DNA of 20,626 bases from Deltaproteobacteria bacterium (lineage in GTDB: Bacteria > Desulfobacterota > Syntrophia > Syntrophales > UBA5619), in contig JAMDBG010000179.1 in the NCBI GenBank assembly GCA_023487865.1, positions 1 through 20,626 of the forward strand, read 5' to 3'. Under the pieces are notes generated by a model, which saw only the letters and a list, made by a program, of their open reading frames with translations, was not told where the DNA came from and searched no databases. Below are positions 7,165-14,507 of the stretch, in pieces (the first letter of the stretch is position 1; each line of letters starts with the position of its first letter). Made by a program: the position numbers and the translations under genes.

Positions 7165-7950
7165 ATGAATTCACTCGCCAGGCAGATGAAGATATTCACG
7201 CCCTTGCTCCAGGGGCTTCTGGTATGCGCAGCGCTCGCTGCCGGCGCCGACAAAGCCTTCGGAGAAAAATCAGGATCCGACTTCTCTCCCCGTGACCGAA
7301 AATTGATTGTTTCGATCCTGCGAACCCTGGGTCCACTCATTAAAGACAGGCAAACAGCAGGCAGAGCGCCTCTGCTCCGCTGGTCGGAACTTGCCCATTC
7401 GCTGAACAACAAGCAGCGCCTCATCATAAGAAACCTCCGCCAGTACAGCGGAGCGGCCGGCGACGATGAAGACCCCTCCCGGCAACCGCTGGTCCGTTTG
7501 GACGACCAGTACATCCGCACAAATGGGCAGGCAACGGCCATCCCTCCGCAGTATGTCACCCCAGCGGTTTACGACGCCTACACCCGAATGAGTCAAGACA
7601 TGCAAAAAGATCTCGGCACCGCCTTGAGAATAGAATCCGGCTATCGCAGCCCTGCTTACCAGCTCTACCTGTTTCTCTCCCACCTGCCCCGGTACCGGTT
7701 CAATATAGCCAAGACCAGCCGCCATGTCGCACTGCCCGGACGGAGTGAACACGGGTCGCTGCACCATTTGGCGATTGATTTGATCAACGCCGAGGGCATC
7801 AATGGTGACGACAATCCCAGAAATTTCAGTGTGCTGCCGGAATACCGCTGGATGACTCTCCATGCGAAAGAGTATGGTTTTGGACTTTCCTTCCAGGAAC
7901 CCACAATCGACAGTGCCTTCGAACCCTGGCACTGGCGGCATCGTCAATAA
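7165..7950 (+). CDS. M15-family D,D-carboxypeptidase-like protein (VanY type), exported
   Basis: 261 aa from the ATG at 7165, chosen because it places a signal peptide at the N-terminus (basic MNSLARQMK, hydrophobic LLQGLLVCAALAAG, cleavage near AFG). A GTG frame from 7033 would bury that peptide 44 residues in. Zinc-peptidase M15B hallmarks are present: ESGYRSPAYQ (157-166), SEH (194-196) with AID (203-205), and EPWHW (253-257), giving likely ligands H196, D205, H256 and catalytic E253. It probably trims D-Ala from peptidoglycan in the periplasm. Odd point: H196 to D205 is nine residues apart, whereas the common SxHxxGxAxD motif has seven and a glycine; here the motif reads SEHGSLHHLAID. It is divergent from the SDR gene and convergent with ychF. 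Confidence 0.85.
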   Translation: MNSLARQMKIFTPLLQGLLVCAALAAGADKAFGEKSGSDFSPRDRKLIVSILRTLGPLIKDRQTAGRAPLLRWSELAHSLNNKQRLIIRNLRQYSGAAGDDEDPSRQPLVRLDDQYIRTNGQATAIPPQYVTPAVYDAYTRMSQDMQKDLGTALRIESGYRSPAYQLYLFLSHLPRYRFNIAKTSRHVALPGRSEHGSLHHLAIDLINAEGINGDDNPRNFSVLPEYRWMTLHAKEYGFGLSFQEPTIDSAFEPWHWRHRQ

Positions 7951-8003
7951 TCAAAATGGGTTTCGGCCGAAAAGGGAACGCGGGTCGGACTGGGCAAAGT
8001 ATA

Positions 8004-8018
8004 GGCGCACTCTGCGCC
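8004..8018. terminator. Short hairpin between convergent genes
   Basis: GGCGCA-CTC-TGCGCC lies in the 157-base gap between the M15 gene and the end of ychF; a 12-base palindrome (TTTCGGCCGAAA, 7961-7972) is nearby. Neither has a clear T-tract, so terminator function is weakly supported. Confidence 0.3.
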
Positions 8019-8107
8019 CAGCCCTCCTCCCGGCCGGACCTTTCGGAACAGCCGCTGGAAGGTGCGGCGAAAGGAATAGCAGGGGTTCGAGATTTTCAGG
8101 GGCTCAC

Positions 8108-9139
8108 TCAGATGTTGAAGCGGAAGTTGATGATATCGCCGTCCTTGACGATGTACTCCTTGCCCTCGAGCCGGAGCTTTCCCGCCGCCTTCGCGCCGGC
8201 ATGGGTGCCGCCGCAGGCGATGAACTCATCGTAGGCGATCACCTCGGCCTTGATGAAACCTCGCTCGAAATCATTGTGGATCACCGCCGCGGCCCGGGGG
8301 GCCTTGCACCCGGCCTGGATGATCCAGGCCTTGACCTCGTCCTCGCCGACGGTAAAGTAGGCGATCCGGCCCAGAAGCGTGAATGATGCCCGGATGACCC
8401 GTCCGAAGGCGGCCTCCGCGATGCCGAGCGACTCCAAAAATTCCTTCCGTTCCCCCTCCGGGAGCGCCATCAGCTCCGCCTCGATGGCGCAGCAGATCCC
8501 GATCACCGGGACCGAAAGCCTCGCTTCCTTTGCAAAGACATCGGCGATGGCCGGGTTCTCTTCAGGGGTGTTGATCACGACCAGCTCGGGACGGATCGTC
8601 CAGAAGGAAAAGCTCCGGATCCCGTGGCGCTCGTCTTCGGTCAGGACAAGCTCCCGGAGGGGTTTGCCTCCCTCGAGCTGCTCCTTCAGGCGGGGGAGCA
8701 CCTGCGTGTGGAGGAGATCCTGGGGCGTCATGGGCTTCTTCGCCATCCGCGCCAGGCGCTCCAGGCGGTTTTCGACGATCATCAGATCCGCCAGGATCAG
8801 CTCGTCCTCGAGCTTCCGGTAACGGTTCAGTATCTCCGCAACATCGGACGCGGTAAAGGCGTCGACGACATGGAGGAGGCCCTCGGCGCCGGAGAGACTC
8901 TGGCGGACGGCGTCCCAGGCCTTCTCCCCGACGGCGTTGACGTCGCTGAAGGGGACCTTCGCCGGCGAGGCCTTCACCGGCTTATAGATCTCCACCAGAC
9001 GGTCGAACCGGGCGTCCGGCACGGTGGCCAGGCCCCGGACGCAGGTCTCCCCGTGCATCTCCCGGCTCCGGACACCGGTCATGATCTCGAACAGGGTGCT
9101 CTTCCCGCTCTGCGGAAGCCCTAGGATACCTATTTCCAT
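8108..9139 (-). CDS. ychF: YchF/OLA1-family P-loop ATPase
   Basis: 343 aa, slightly shorter than E. coli YchF (about 363). The N-terminal P-loop is GLPQSGKST (7-15). INTPEEN carries the NxxE form of the specificity motif that in this family replaces NKxD and favours ATP over GTP. The C-terminal TGS-like domain is very typical: YFTVGEDEVKAWIIQAGCKA, AAAVIHNDFERGFIKAEVI, then KLRLEGKEYIVKDGDIINFR. The family is cytosolic, binds ribosomes and is linked to stress and redox responses. The ATG at 9139 follows AAGGTG. Upstream is a palindromic repeat element separating it from dapL. Residues 20-40 lack the usual family wording, so it is a divergent member. Confidence 0.9.
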   Translation of the reverse strand: MEIGILGLPQSGKSTLFEIMTGVRSREMHGETCVRGLATVPDARFDRLVEIYKPVKASPAKVPFSDVNAVGEKAWDAVRQSLSGAEGLLHVVDAFTASDVAEILNRYRKLEDELILADLMIVENRLERLARMAKKPMTPQDLLHTQVLPRLKEQLEGGKPLRELVLTEDERHGIRSFSFWTIRPELVVINTPEENPAIADVFAKEARLSVPVIGICCAIEAELMALPEGERKEFLESLGIAEAAFGRVIRASFTLLGRIAYFTVGEDEVKAWIIQAGCKAPRAAAVIHNDFERGFIKAEVIAYDEFIACGGTHAGAKAAGKLRLEGKEYIVKDGDIINFRFNI

Positions 9140-9170
9140 TGTTTACACCTTTTTACAACCGAACCATCCG

Positions 9171-9377
9171 TTCCCGGAAGCGCGATTGGAGATTTTTTCG
9201 GGGCCTCCTGCCTCCGCAGCGGAGCGCCCGTTACGGAAAATAGGGACAGCGCCCTATTTTCCCTATTTTCTATTTTACCCTATTTTACCGTAGGAAAATA
9301 AGGGCGCTGTCCCAAATTTTCCGTTTTGCGCAGCGAGGAGGTGCAGGGTCGAAAAAATGTCTTGAGCGCGGAGGGAA
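9171..9377. repeat. MITE/REP-like palindromic element, copy A
   Basis: About 207 bases between dapL and ychF. The ends are imperfect inverted repeats: TTCCCGGAAGCGCG then ATTTTTTCGG on the left, and the complement CGAAAAAAT then GAGCGCGGAGGGAA on the right. Inside, GGGACAGCGCCC-TATTTTCC (from 9243) is mirrored by GGAAAATAAGGGCGCTGTCC (9293-9312). No open frame of interest. The same element recurs at 10618-10775 in the same orientation. The GGGACAGCGCCC/TATTTTCC core resembles dispersed palindromes often linked to REP-associated (Y1) transposases, but no such gene is in the window. Confidence 0.8.
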
Positions 9378-9392
9378 TGGTTGGTTCCCCTC

Positions 9393-10559
9393 TCACGCGA
9401 AGGCCTTCTCGATCCTGACCATCGCCTCTTCCAGGCGGGCATCGGGGACGGTGAGTGAAATCCGGATGAACCCCTCGCCGTACTGGCCGTAAGCAGTTCC
9501 GGCCGCCACGACCACGGCGGCCTTTTCGAAGAGCCGGTTCGTGAAATCGATGGAGCTCATCCCCTTGGGCGCCGGGACCCAGAGATAAAAGGTCCCCTTC
9601 GGCGGATTGAATGCGATTCCGATCTTGGCCAGGGTCTTGAGGACCCTCTCCCGTCTGCGGGCGTAGATGGCGAGCATATGGTCGATGTTCCCCGTCTCGT
9701 GGCGGAGCGCGTGGATCCCCGCGTACTGGATGGCGTTGAAGATCCCCGAGTCGGTATTCTCCTTCACCTTGCTGATCGCGGCAATGAGTTCCGGATTTCC
9801 CAGGGCCATGCCGATCCGCCAGCCCGTCATGTTGTAAGGTTTGGAAAGGGAATTGAGTTCGACCCCCACGTCCTTCGCCCCCCTGGTCGACAGGAAGCTG
9901 AGCCGCTCCTGGCCGGCAAAGACGACCTCGCTGTAAGGGTTGTCGTAGCAGATGGCGATGTTGTTCGCCTTCGCGAAGGCGACGAGCCGGTCGAAGAACT
10001 CCCGGGTTGCACAGGCGCCGGTCGGATTGTTCGGGTAGTTGAGGAACATCCCGGTCGCCTTCTTCAGGACATCCGCGGGGATCTCCTCGAAAACGGGAAG
10101 ATAGCCATTCTCCGGACGGATCGGGACGTTGTAGGGTATCCCGCCCCCCATCAGGATGCTCGCCCGGTAGGCGGGATAGCCGGGATCGGTCATCAGGACG
10201 ACGTCGCCGGGGTTGACCCGCGCCATGACGAAGTGGTGGCAGCCCTCCTTGGAACCGATGAGGCCCAGGACCTCCGTCGCCGGGTTCAGCGTCACGCCGT
10301 AGCGGATCCTGTACCAGCGGGCGACCTCCTCGCGGAAGGCGAACATCCCTTTCTCCTCGTCCGTCGGATAGCGGTGGTTCTCCGGATCGCGGGCCGTCCG
10401 GGCGAGCTCCGCGATGATCGAATCGGGCGTCGGTTCCACCGGATCGCCGATCGCAAGGCTGATGACGTCCACACCGTCGGCCTTGGCCTTGGCGATCTTC
10501 TTGCGCAACTCCATGAACAGGTAAGGGGGTATCTTCGTCAAACGCTCCGCAATCTGCAT
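9393..10559 (-). CDS. dapL: LL-diaminopimelate aminotransferase-type class I aminotransferase
   Basis: 388 aa, a PLP-dependent fold-type I aminotransferase. Visible residues include YPNNPTGA (175-182), D206 and Y209 in CYDNPYSE, the Schiff-base lysine K240 in LNSLSKPYNMTGWR and R248; a substrate-binding arginine is in GFIRISL near the end. The N-terminus (ERLTKIPPYLF, then DVISLAIGDPVEPTPD) is the wording I associate with DapL-like enzymes, and dapF is next upstream on the same strand. DapL converts tetrahydrodipicolinate to LL-diaminopimelate in one step using glutamate, which DapF then epimerises to the meso form for lysine and peptidoglycan. An alanine or aspartate aminotransferase is the alternative. 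The start at 10559 follows AAAGGAGAAAG. The gene is flanked by two copies of the same repeat. Confidence 0.85.
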   Translation of the reverse strand: MQIAERLTKIPPYLFMELRKKIAKAKADGVDVISLAIGDPVEPTPDSIIAELARTARDPENHRYPTDEEKGMFAFREEVARWYRIRYGVTLNPATEVLGLIGSKEGCHHFVMARVNPGDVVLMTDPGYPAYRASILMGGGIPYNVPIRPENGYLPVFEEIPADVLKKATGMFLNYPNNPTGACATREFFDRLVAFAKANNIAICYDNPYSEVVFAGQERLSFLSTRGAKDVGVELNSLSKPYNMTGWRIGMALGNPELIAAISKVKENTDSGIFNAIQYAGIHALRHETGNIDHMLAIYARRRERVLKTLAKIGIAFNPPKGTFYLWVPAPKGMSSIDFTNRLFEKAAVVVAAGTAYGQYGEGFIRISLTVPDARLEEAMVRIEKAFA

Positions 10560-10617
10560 CTTTCTTACTTTCTCCTTTCAGCCATTATACCTCACACCTG
10601 ACAAGGCGTGACGATCT

Positions 10618-10775
10618 TTCCCGGGAAGCGCGAATCGATATTTTTCCGGGGCACCCTGCCTCCGCAGCGGAGCGCCCGTTACGGAAAATAGGGCGCTGTC
10701 CCTATTTTCCTATTTTCCGTTTTGCGAAGCGGGGAGAGGTGCAGGGTCGGAAAAAGATCTTGAGCGCCACGGGAG
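10618..10775. repeat. MITE/REP-like palindromic element, copy B
   Basis: About 158 bases between dapF and dapL, in the same orientation as copy A. CTGCCTCCGCAGCGGAGCGC and CCCGTTACGGAAAATAGGG are shared base for base, and the right end (GGTGCAGGGTCG, then CTTGAGCGC) matches too. The core is about 50 bases shorter than in copy A and forms AAAATAGGG-CGCTGT-CCCTATTTT. Its right end overlaps no gene; dapF stops at 10793. Confidence 0.8.
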
Positions 10776-10792
10776 TTGATCGTCAAGGCCTT

Positions 10793-11617
10793 TCACCTAT
10801 CCTTCCAGGCTTCGTCCCAGAGCGTGCCTTGATAGACCACTTTGGCCTTTCCTTCAAGATAAACCTTTGCGAAGCCGTCCGGCGTCATTTCAAAGTAAAT
10901 CCGGAGCAGCTCGCCGCCCTGCACACGGACATCCACCGGGGATTCCACCATTTCCTTCCGGGCGGCGATCAGGGCCGCGGCGACCGAGCCGGTCCCGCAG
11001 GCCAATGTCTCGTCCTCCACGCCGCGCTCGTAAGTCCGGACGCGGAGTGTGTGGTTGTCGACGACCGTGACGAAATTGGCATTCGTCCCCGCGGGCTGGT
11101 AGTGCTCATGGTAGCGGATCGCCCGGCCGGTGTTGAACACATCGAAGCCGTCCGGATCGCGGACAAAATGGACGACATGAGGAACACCGGTATTGATGCT
11201 GTGGACGAACAGCATCTGGTTTTCGATCTGGATCTGGTCATTCATGACCAGATCGTGCGGATCGGTCAGACGGAGCTTGACGACATCCCCCCGCACCTCG
11301 GCGTCGATGATCCCGGCGACTGTCTCGAAGGACATCCGCTCCCCGGCGATCCCCTTGAGATAGGCAAAACGGGCAGCGCAGCGGCCGCCGTTCCCGCACA
11401 TCTCCACCTCCGAGCCGTCGGCGTTGAAGAACCGCCACCGGAAGTCCACGCGGTCGGAGGATTCGATGATGATCAGTCCGTCCGCCCCGACGGAGACCTT
11501 CCGCTCGCAGACGCTCTTGACGAATTCAACGACGTCTCCCACGGCGAGCGTCCCCTTCCGGTTGTCGATCAGGATGAAGTCGTTGCCGCTTCCGCTCATC
11601 TTGAAAAATTCAATCAT
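10793..11617 (-). CDS. dapF: Diaminopimelate epimerase
   Basis: 274 aa, normal for DapF, the PLP-independent cysteine racemase that converts LL- to meso-diaminopimelate in the cytosol. Both catalytic cysteine motifs are present: EMCGNGGRC (C74) and ETLACGTGSVA (C207). The N-terminus FFKMSGSGNDFILIDNR and the GTNANFV segment are standard. The ATG at 11617 is preceded by GAGGAG at good spacing; a GTG one codon earlier (11620) also opens the frame. Downstream on the same strand are dapL and ychF, each set off by a palindromic repeat, so dapF-dapL is a functional pair, though perhaps not a single uninterrupted message. Confidence 0.97.
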   Translation of the reverse strand: MIEFFKMSGSGNDFILIDNRKGTLAVGDVVEFVKSVCERKVSVGADGLIIIESSDRVDFRWRFFNADGSEVEMCGNGGRCAARFAYLKGIAGERMSFETVAGIIDAEVRGDVVKLRLTDPHDLVMNDQIQIENQMLFVHSINTGVPHVVHFVRDPDGFDVFNTGRAIRYHEHYQPAGTNANFVTVVDNHTLRVRTYERGVEDETLACGTGSVAAALIAARKEMVESPVDVRVQGGELLRIYFEMTPDGFAKVYLEGKAKVVYQGTLWDEAWKDR

Positions 11618-11725
11618 CACTTCTCCTCACTTGGCCCATGCGTCCCAAACGGGCCGCGAAACGGGTGTCATAGTACCATTTTCCCGCCCGTTTTGACACC
11701 ATTTTCTAAAAAGCGCCGCCGGCAT

Positions 11726-14344
11726 TCATTCCAGGTAACAGACGGCCCGCTGGGTCTGCGGATCGGCCACGACATGGGCATGGAGCCCCCCCGTCGCCGC
11801 TGGCAGATCGAAGACGCGGATGATCTCCCGGAACCGCTCCGCGTCCGGCAGGAGGTCCGTCAGGACATTCGGAAGTTTCTCGAAGAGAGCGCCGTTGAAC
11901 TCCGCCTCCTGGTCGCCCGGATAGACGGGCAGGTAGATGATCTGCGCCTCGACAAGGTCGAGGAAGAAATGGGTCCCGTAAGAGACTTCGGGGACCTGCC
12001 CCGCCTCCTCCCGCGCCATCTCCACGAGCACCGCCGTGTTGTTGATGTCGGCATAGGTCACGTTCACGCCGAGTTCGATGTTGCTGCTCCCCCACCGGCC
12101 AGGCCCCATCATCAGGATCCGGCCCGCGGCCACGTCGGGGTGCTCGTTGATCCGCCCGACGATGCGGCCCAGGGATTTTTTCACCTCCGGTGTTTCGATG
12201 GCCCCGTACCGCGCCGGATCGATGAAGAGGAGGTAGCGGATCGGCACCGTCACACCGCCGCTGATCGTCCGGCCCGACCGGAAGAGGACCCGCCCGGGCG
12301 GGATATTCTCGGGAAGCTGGACCGGCCCCGTCGCCCCCGGGAGACGCATCGGCCGGCACTGGAGGAGGTTGATCCGGACCCGGCCGGCACCGTCCACTGC
12401 GGCGGTGAATTCCGTATCCAGGGGCTGACCGTACGCCTTCTCCAGGCGCTTCAGCATCTCGCCGATCAGCCCGACGAAGGGGGTTTGGGCAAGGAGATTG
12501 CTGAAGGTCAGCACCAGCGCCTCCGTCGTGGTCTCGAGGCGGCTCTTCCAGGGGTCCGCCGGATAACCGTCCTTCATCAGGGAAACCAGGAGGTGAAGGT
12601 TCGGATAGTCACGGCCCTCCAGCACTTCTTCCAGAGGCCTGGTCGCGAACTCGTTGTGCTCCAGGTCGATCAGGTCCACCTCCCACTGGGAATACTTGGC
12701 AATCCGGCCGCCGGATTCGGGGCGGAGCTGGGGGTGGCTGACGGCGATCATCCGGGGATAGTCGTTGCCGACGCGGTTCACCGCCCGCGTCCCGAGGCCG
12801 AAGACGAGGCGGATCATCCCCCGCGCGGGATCGATCCGGTCGGTCCAGGCGTAGAGATTCCGGGAAAAGGCGACACCCGCCAGGCTGGGGAAGAAGTACT
12901 GCTTGTACGGCATCCCGGAGACCCGCTGAACGAGGATCGCCATCTGCTCGTCGCTCTCGCCCAATCCCCTGGCGCGGCGGTAGGTCATGGCGTCGGGATT
13001 CAGGGCGCTCGCATAGACGAGCTTTACCGCGCGGAGAAAGGCCTCCAGCCGGTCCTCCGGCGTTCCCTGGTTGGCGCAGTACTCACTGTGGTATTTTCCG
13101 GCAAAGGCATTCCCGAAACTGTCCTCGAGCAGGCTGCTCGAACGGGCGATGATCGGCGCCTGCCCGAAATAGGCGAGCATGTCCCGGAACTGCTCCATGA
13201 TCTCCGGCGAAAACCGCCCGGCGAGAAAGCGCTTCTCCACTTCGGCAAACTCCTCGTGAGAGATGCGCGTGGCACGGGAGAGCTGAAGGCGGAGCCGGAA
13301 CAGATCATTATTGACGAGGAACGTAAAAAAGACGTCCGACCCGATATAGAAGGAGTCGTGGTTTTCCAGGACCTCCGCAAAATCGATCTCCCCCGGTTCC
13401 GCAACGAGGATCCGCCTGGCGAGGAGCATGCCCGCCGCCTTCCCCCCGATCCGTCCCGAGCCGATGAGCCGGTCCCGGATGGCGAAGAGATCGTCAAGCG
13501 TAATGTAGTTGTCGACGAGACGGCTGAACTCCGGATGGGTCCCGATCATCATCCGGGAGAGCTCCTGCTTGAGAGCGGAGATCTCCGGCGTTTTCTCGTC
13601 GAGGTCCATCCCCGCCTCGTGGTACTGCATCAGGCGCCGGTAGACACTCTCCCAGGGGGCGATCGACTGCGCCCTGGCCTGGAGCGGTTTCCGGCTCGCC
13701 GACGCCGACAGGGCCGCGGCATCCCCGCTCCCGAAGACCGGCGTCCAGCCGGAATCCGAGATCACGTGGGGGAGGAACATCTGGGGCGAGTAGCGGTCCC
13801 ACACCTTGATCGGCTGGAGGCACATCTCTCCCTTCACCTGGTAGACGTCCAGGAGGAGCTGGGTGGTGTCCCTGATCCGTGCGACCGAGCTGTGGCTGTG
13901 CCGGCCGCGGGTGAGGGCGAAGTAGGCGACCGTATCGAGCTCGAAGAGGAACGGGCAGGTCACCTGGAAGAAATTCGCGAGGAGTTCGTCGGTGGCCCAT
14001 TCGACGACGAGCGCCGAGAGGCTGTCGAAGATGTAGAACACCTCCCTTCCCTCCGCCTCGATGATCTGGTTGAGGTTGCCGCTGAAGCTGTCGAATCCGG
14101 CATGGGGGCTCACCGTAATCGTTTCGAGCCCCTCGATGGCCGGCAGGATCGGCGGGTGGGGAGCGAAGCGGAAGTATATCGTCCGCCGGCCGTCCCGTAT
14201 CGCCTGCCGGGCGAAGGGCTCCGCGAAGTGCATGTAATCCTCCAAGCGGTCCACCTGCCAGACGACGTTGTCTCCCAGCCGCAGCCCCTGGAGAACCTGG
14301 TCCAGCGACGCCAGACCGCTGGTCACGATACGCGATTCCATCAT
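11726..14344 (-). CDS. KaiC-like (no P-loop) / PEP-pyruvate-binding domain fusion protein
   Basis: 872 aa. Residues 1-200 resemble the KaiC/RecA fold: TSGLASLDQVLQGL (8-21) matches the KaiC start, and VFYIFDSLSALVVEW (102-116) matches Walker B, but where the Walker A GPPGTGKT should be there is GDNVVWQVD. Residues about 296-666 match the ATP-grasp PEP/pyruvate-binding domain of PEP synthase: GRIGGKAAG (297-305), ARSSSLLEDSFGNAFAGKY (400-418), VAFSRN and LLQCRP (660-665). Residues 740-810 form a further conserved-looking block (MMGPGRWGSSNIELG, then YGTHFFLDLVEAQIIYLP). I see no phosphohistidine swivel motif or PEP-utiliser barrel, so it is unlikely to be a working PEP synthase. The start at 14344 follows AAAGGA; a longer frame to 14488 has no support. 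It is divergent from the HD gene. Role unknown. Confidence 0.8.
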   Translation of the reverse strand: MMESRIVTSGLASLDQVLQGLRLGDNVVWQVDRLEDYMHFAEPFARQAIRDGRRTIYFRFAPHPPILPAIEGLETITVSPHAGFDSFSGNLNQIIEAEGREVFYIFDSLSALVVEWATDELLANFFQVTCPFLFELDTVAYFALTRGRHSHSSVARIRDTTQLLLDVYQVKGEMCLQPIKVWDRYSPQMFLPHVISDSGWTPVFGSGDAAALSASASRKPLQARAQSIAPWESVYRRLMQYHEAGMDLDEKTPEISALKQELSRMMIGTHPEFSRLVDNYITLDDLFAIRDRLIGSGRIGGKAAGMLLARRILVAEPGEIDFAEVLENHDSFYIGSDVFFTFLVNNDLFRLRLQLSRATRISHEEFAEVEKRFLAGRFSPEIMEQFRDMLAYFGQAPIIARSSSLLEDSFGNAFAGKYHSEYCANQGTPEDRLEAFLRAVKLVYASALNPDAMTYRRARGLGESDEQMAILVQRVSGMPYKQYFFPSLAGVAFSRNLYAWTDRIDPARGMIRLVFGLGTRAVNRVGNDYPRMIAVSHPQLRPESGGRIAKYSQWEVDLIDLEHNEFATRPLEEVLEGRDYPNLHLLVSLMKDGYPADPWKSRLETTTEALVLTFSNLLAQTPFVGLIGEMLKRLEKAYGQPLDTEFTAAVDGAGRVRINLLQCRPMRLPGATGPVQLPENIPPGRVLFRSGRTISGGVTVPIRYLLFIDPARYGAIETPEVKKSLGRIVGRINEHPDVAAGRILMMGPGRWGSSNIELGVNVTYADINNTAVLVEMAREEAGQVPEVSYGTHFFLDLVEAQIIYLPVYPGDQEAEFNGALFEKLPNVLTDLLPDAERFREIIRVFDLPAATGGLHAHVVADPQTQRAVCYLE

Positions 14345-14447
14345 GATGATCCTTTCGAACGGAGGATGCAGGCGGATTTTGCCACGAAGCGGCGCAGAAT
14401 ACCACCGTTTTTTCATGCGCAGGCGGGTTGCAATCAAGTGATTCCTA

Positions 14448-14476
14448 TTGACAGACGCAATTATTTTCCTTAGGCT
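14448..14476 (+). promoter_or_regulatory. Predicted promoter of the HD hydrolase gene
   Basis: TTGACA (14448-14453), 17-base spacer, TAGGCT (14471-14476). The -35 is perfect and the -10 weak, so an activator may be needed. It lies 31 bases before the chosen start, in the divergent gap with the PEP-domain gene. Confidence 0.45.
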
Positions 14477-14507
14477 TTTCAGGAACAATCAAAGGCAGGG
14501 GTGCGCC

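Noticed and set aside
11621..11725. Possible terminator or regulatory repeat between the PEP-domain gene and dapF (AAACGGG/CCCGTTT and GTGTCA/TGACAC pairs).
   Set aside because: The two short inverted pairs overlap and cannot form together, the loops exceed 20 bases, and no T-tract follows.
10739..14473. A 1244-codon open frame on the plus strand.
   Set aside because: It lies antisense to dapF and the PEP-domain gene, both of which have clear motifs. The translation is rich in Asp, Glu, His, Arg, Pro and Gly with no domain, the usual result of a G+C-rich gene read on the other strand.
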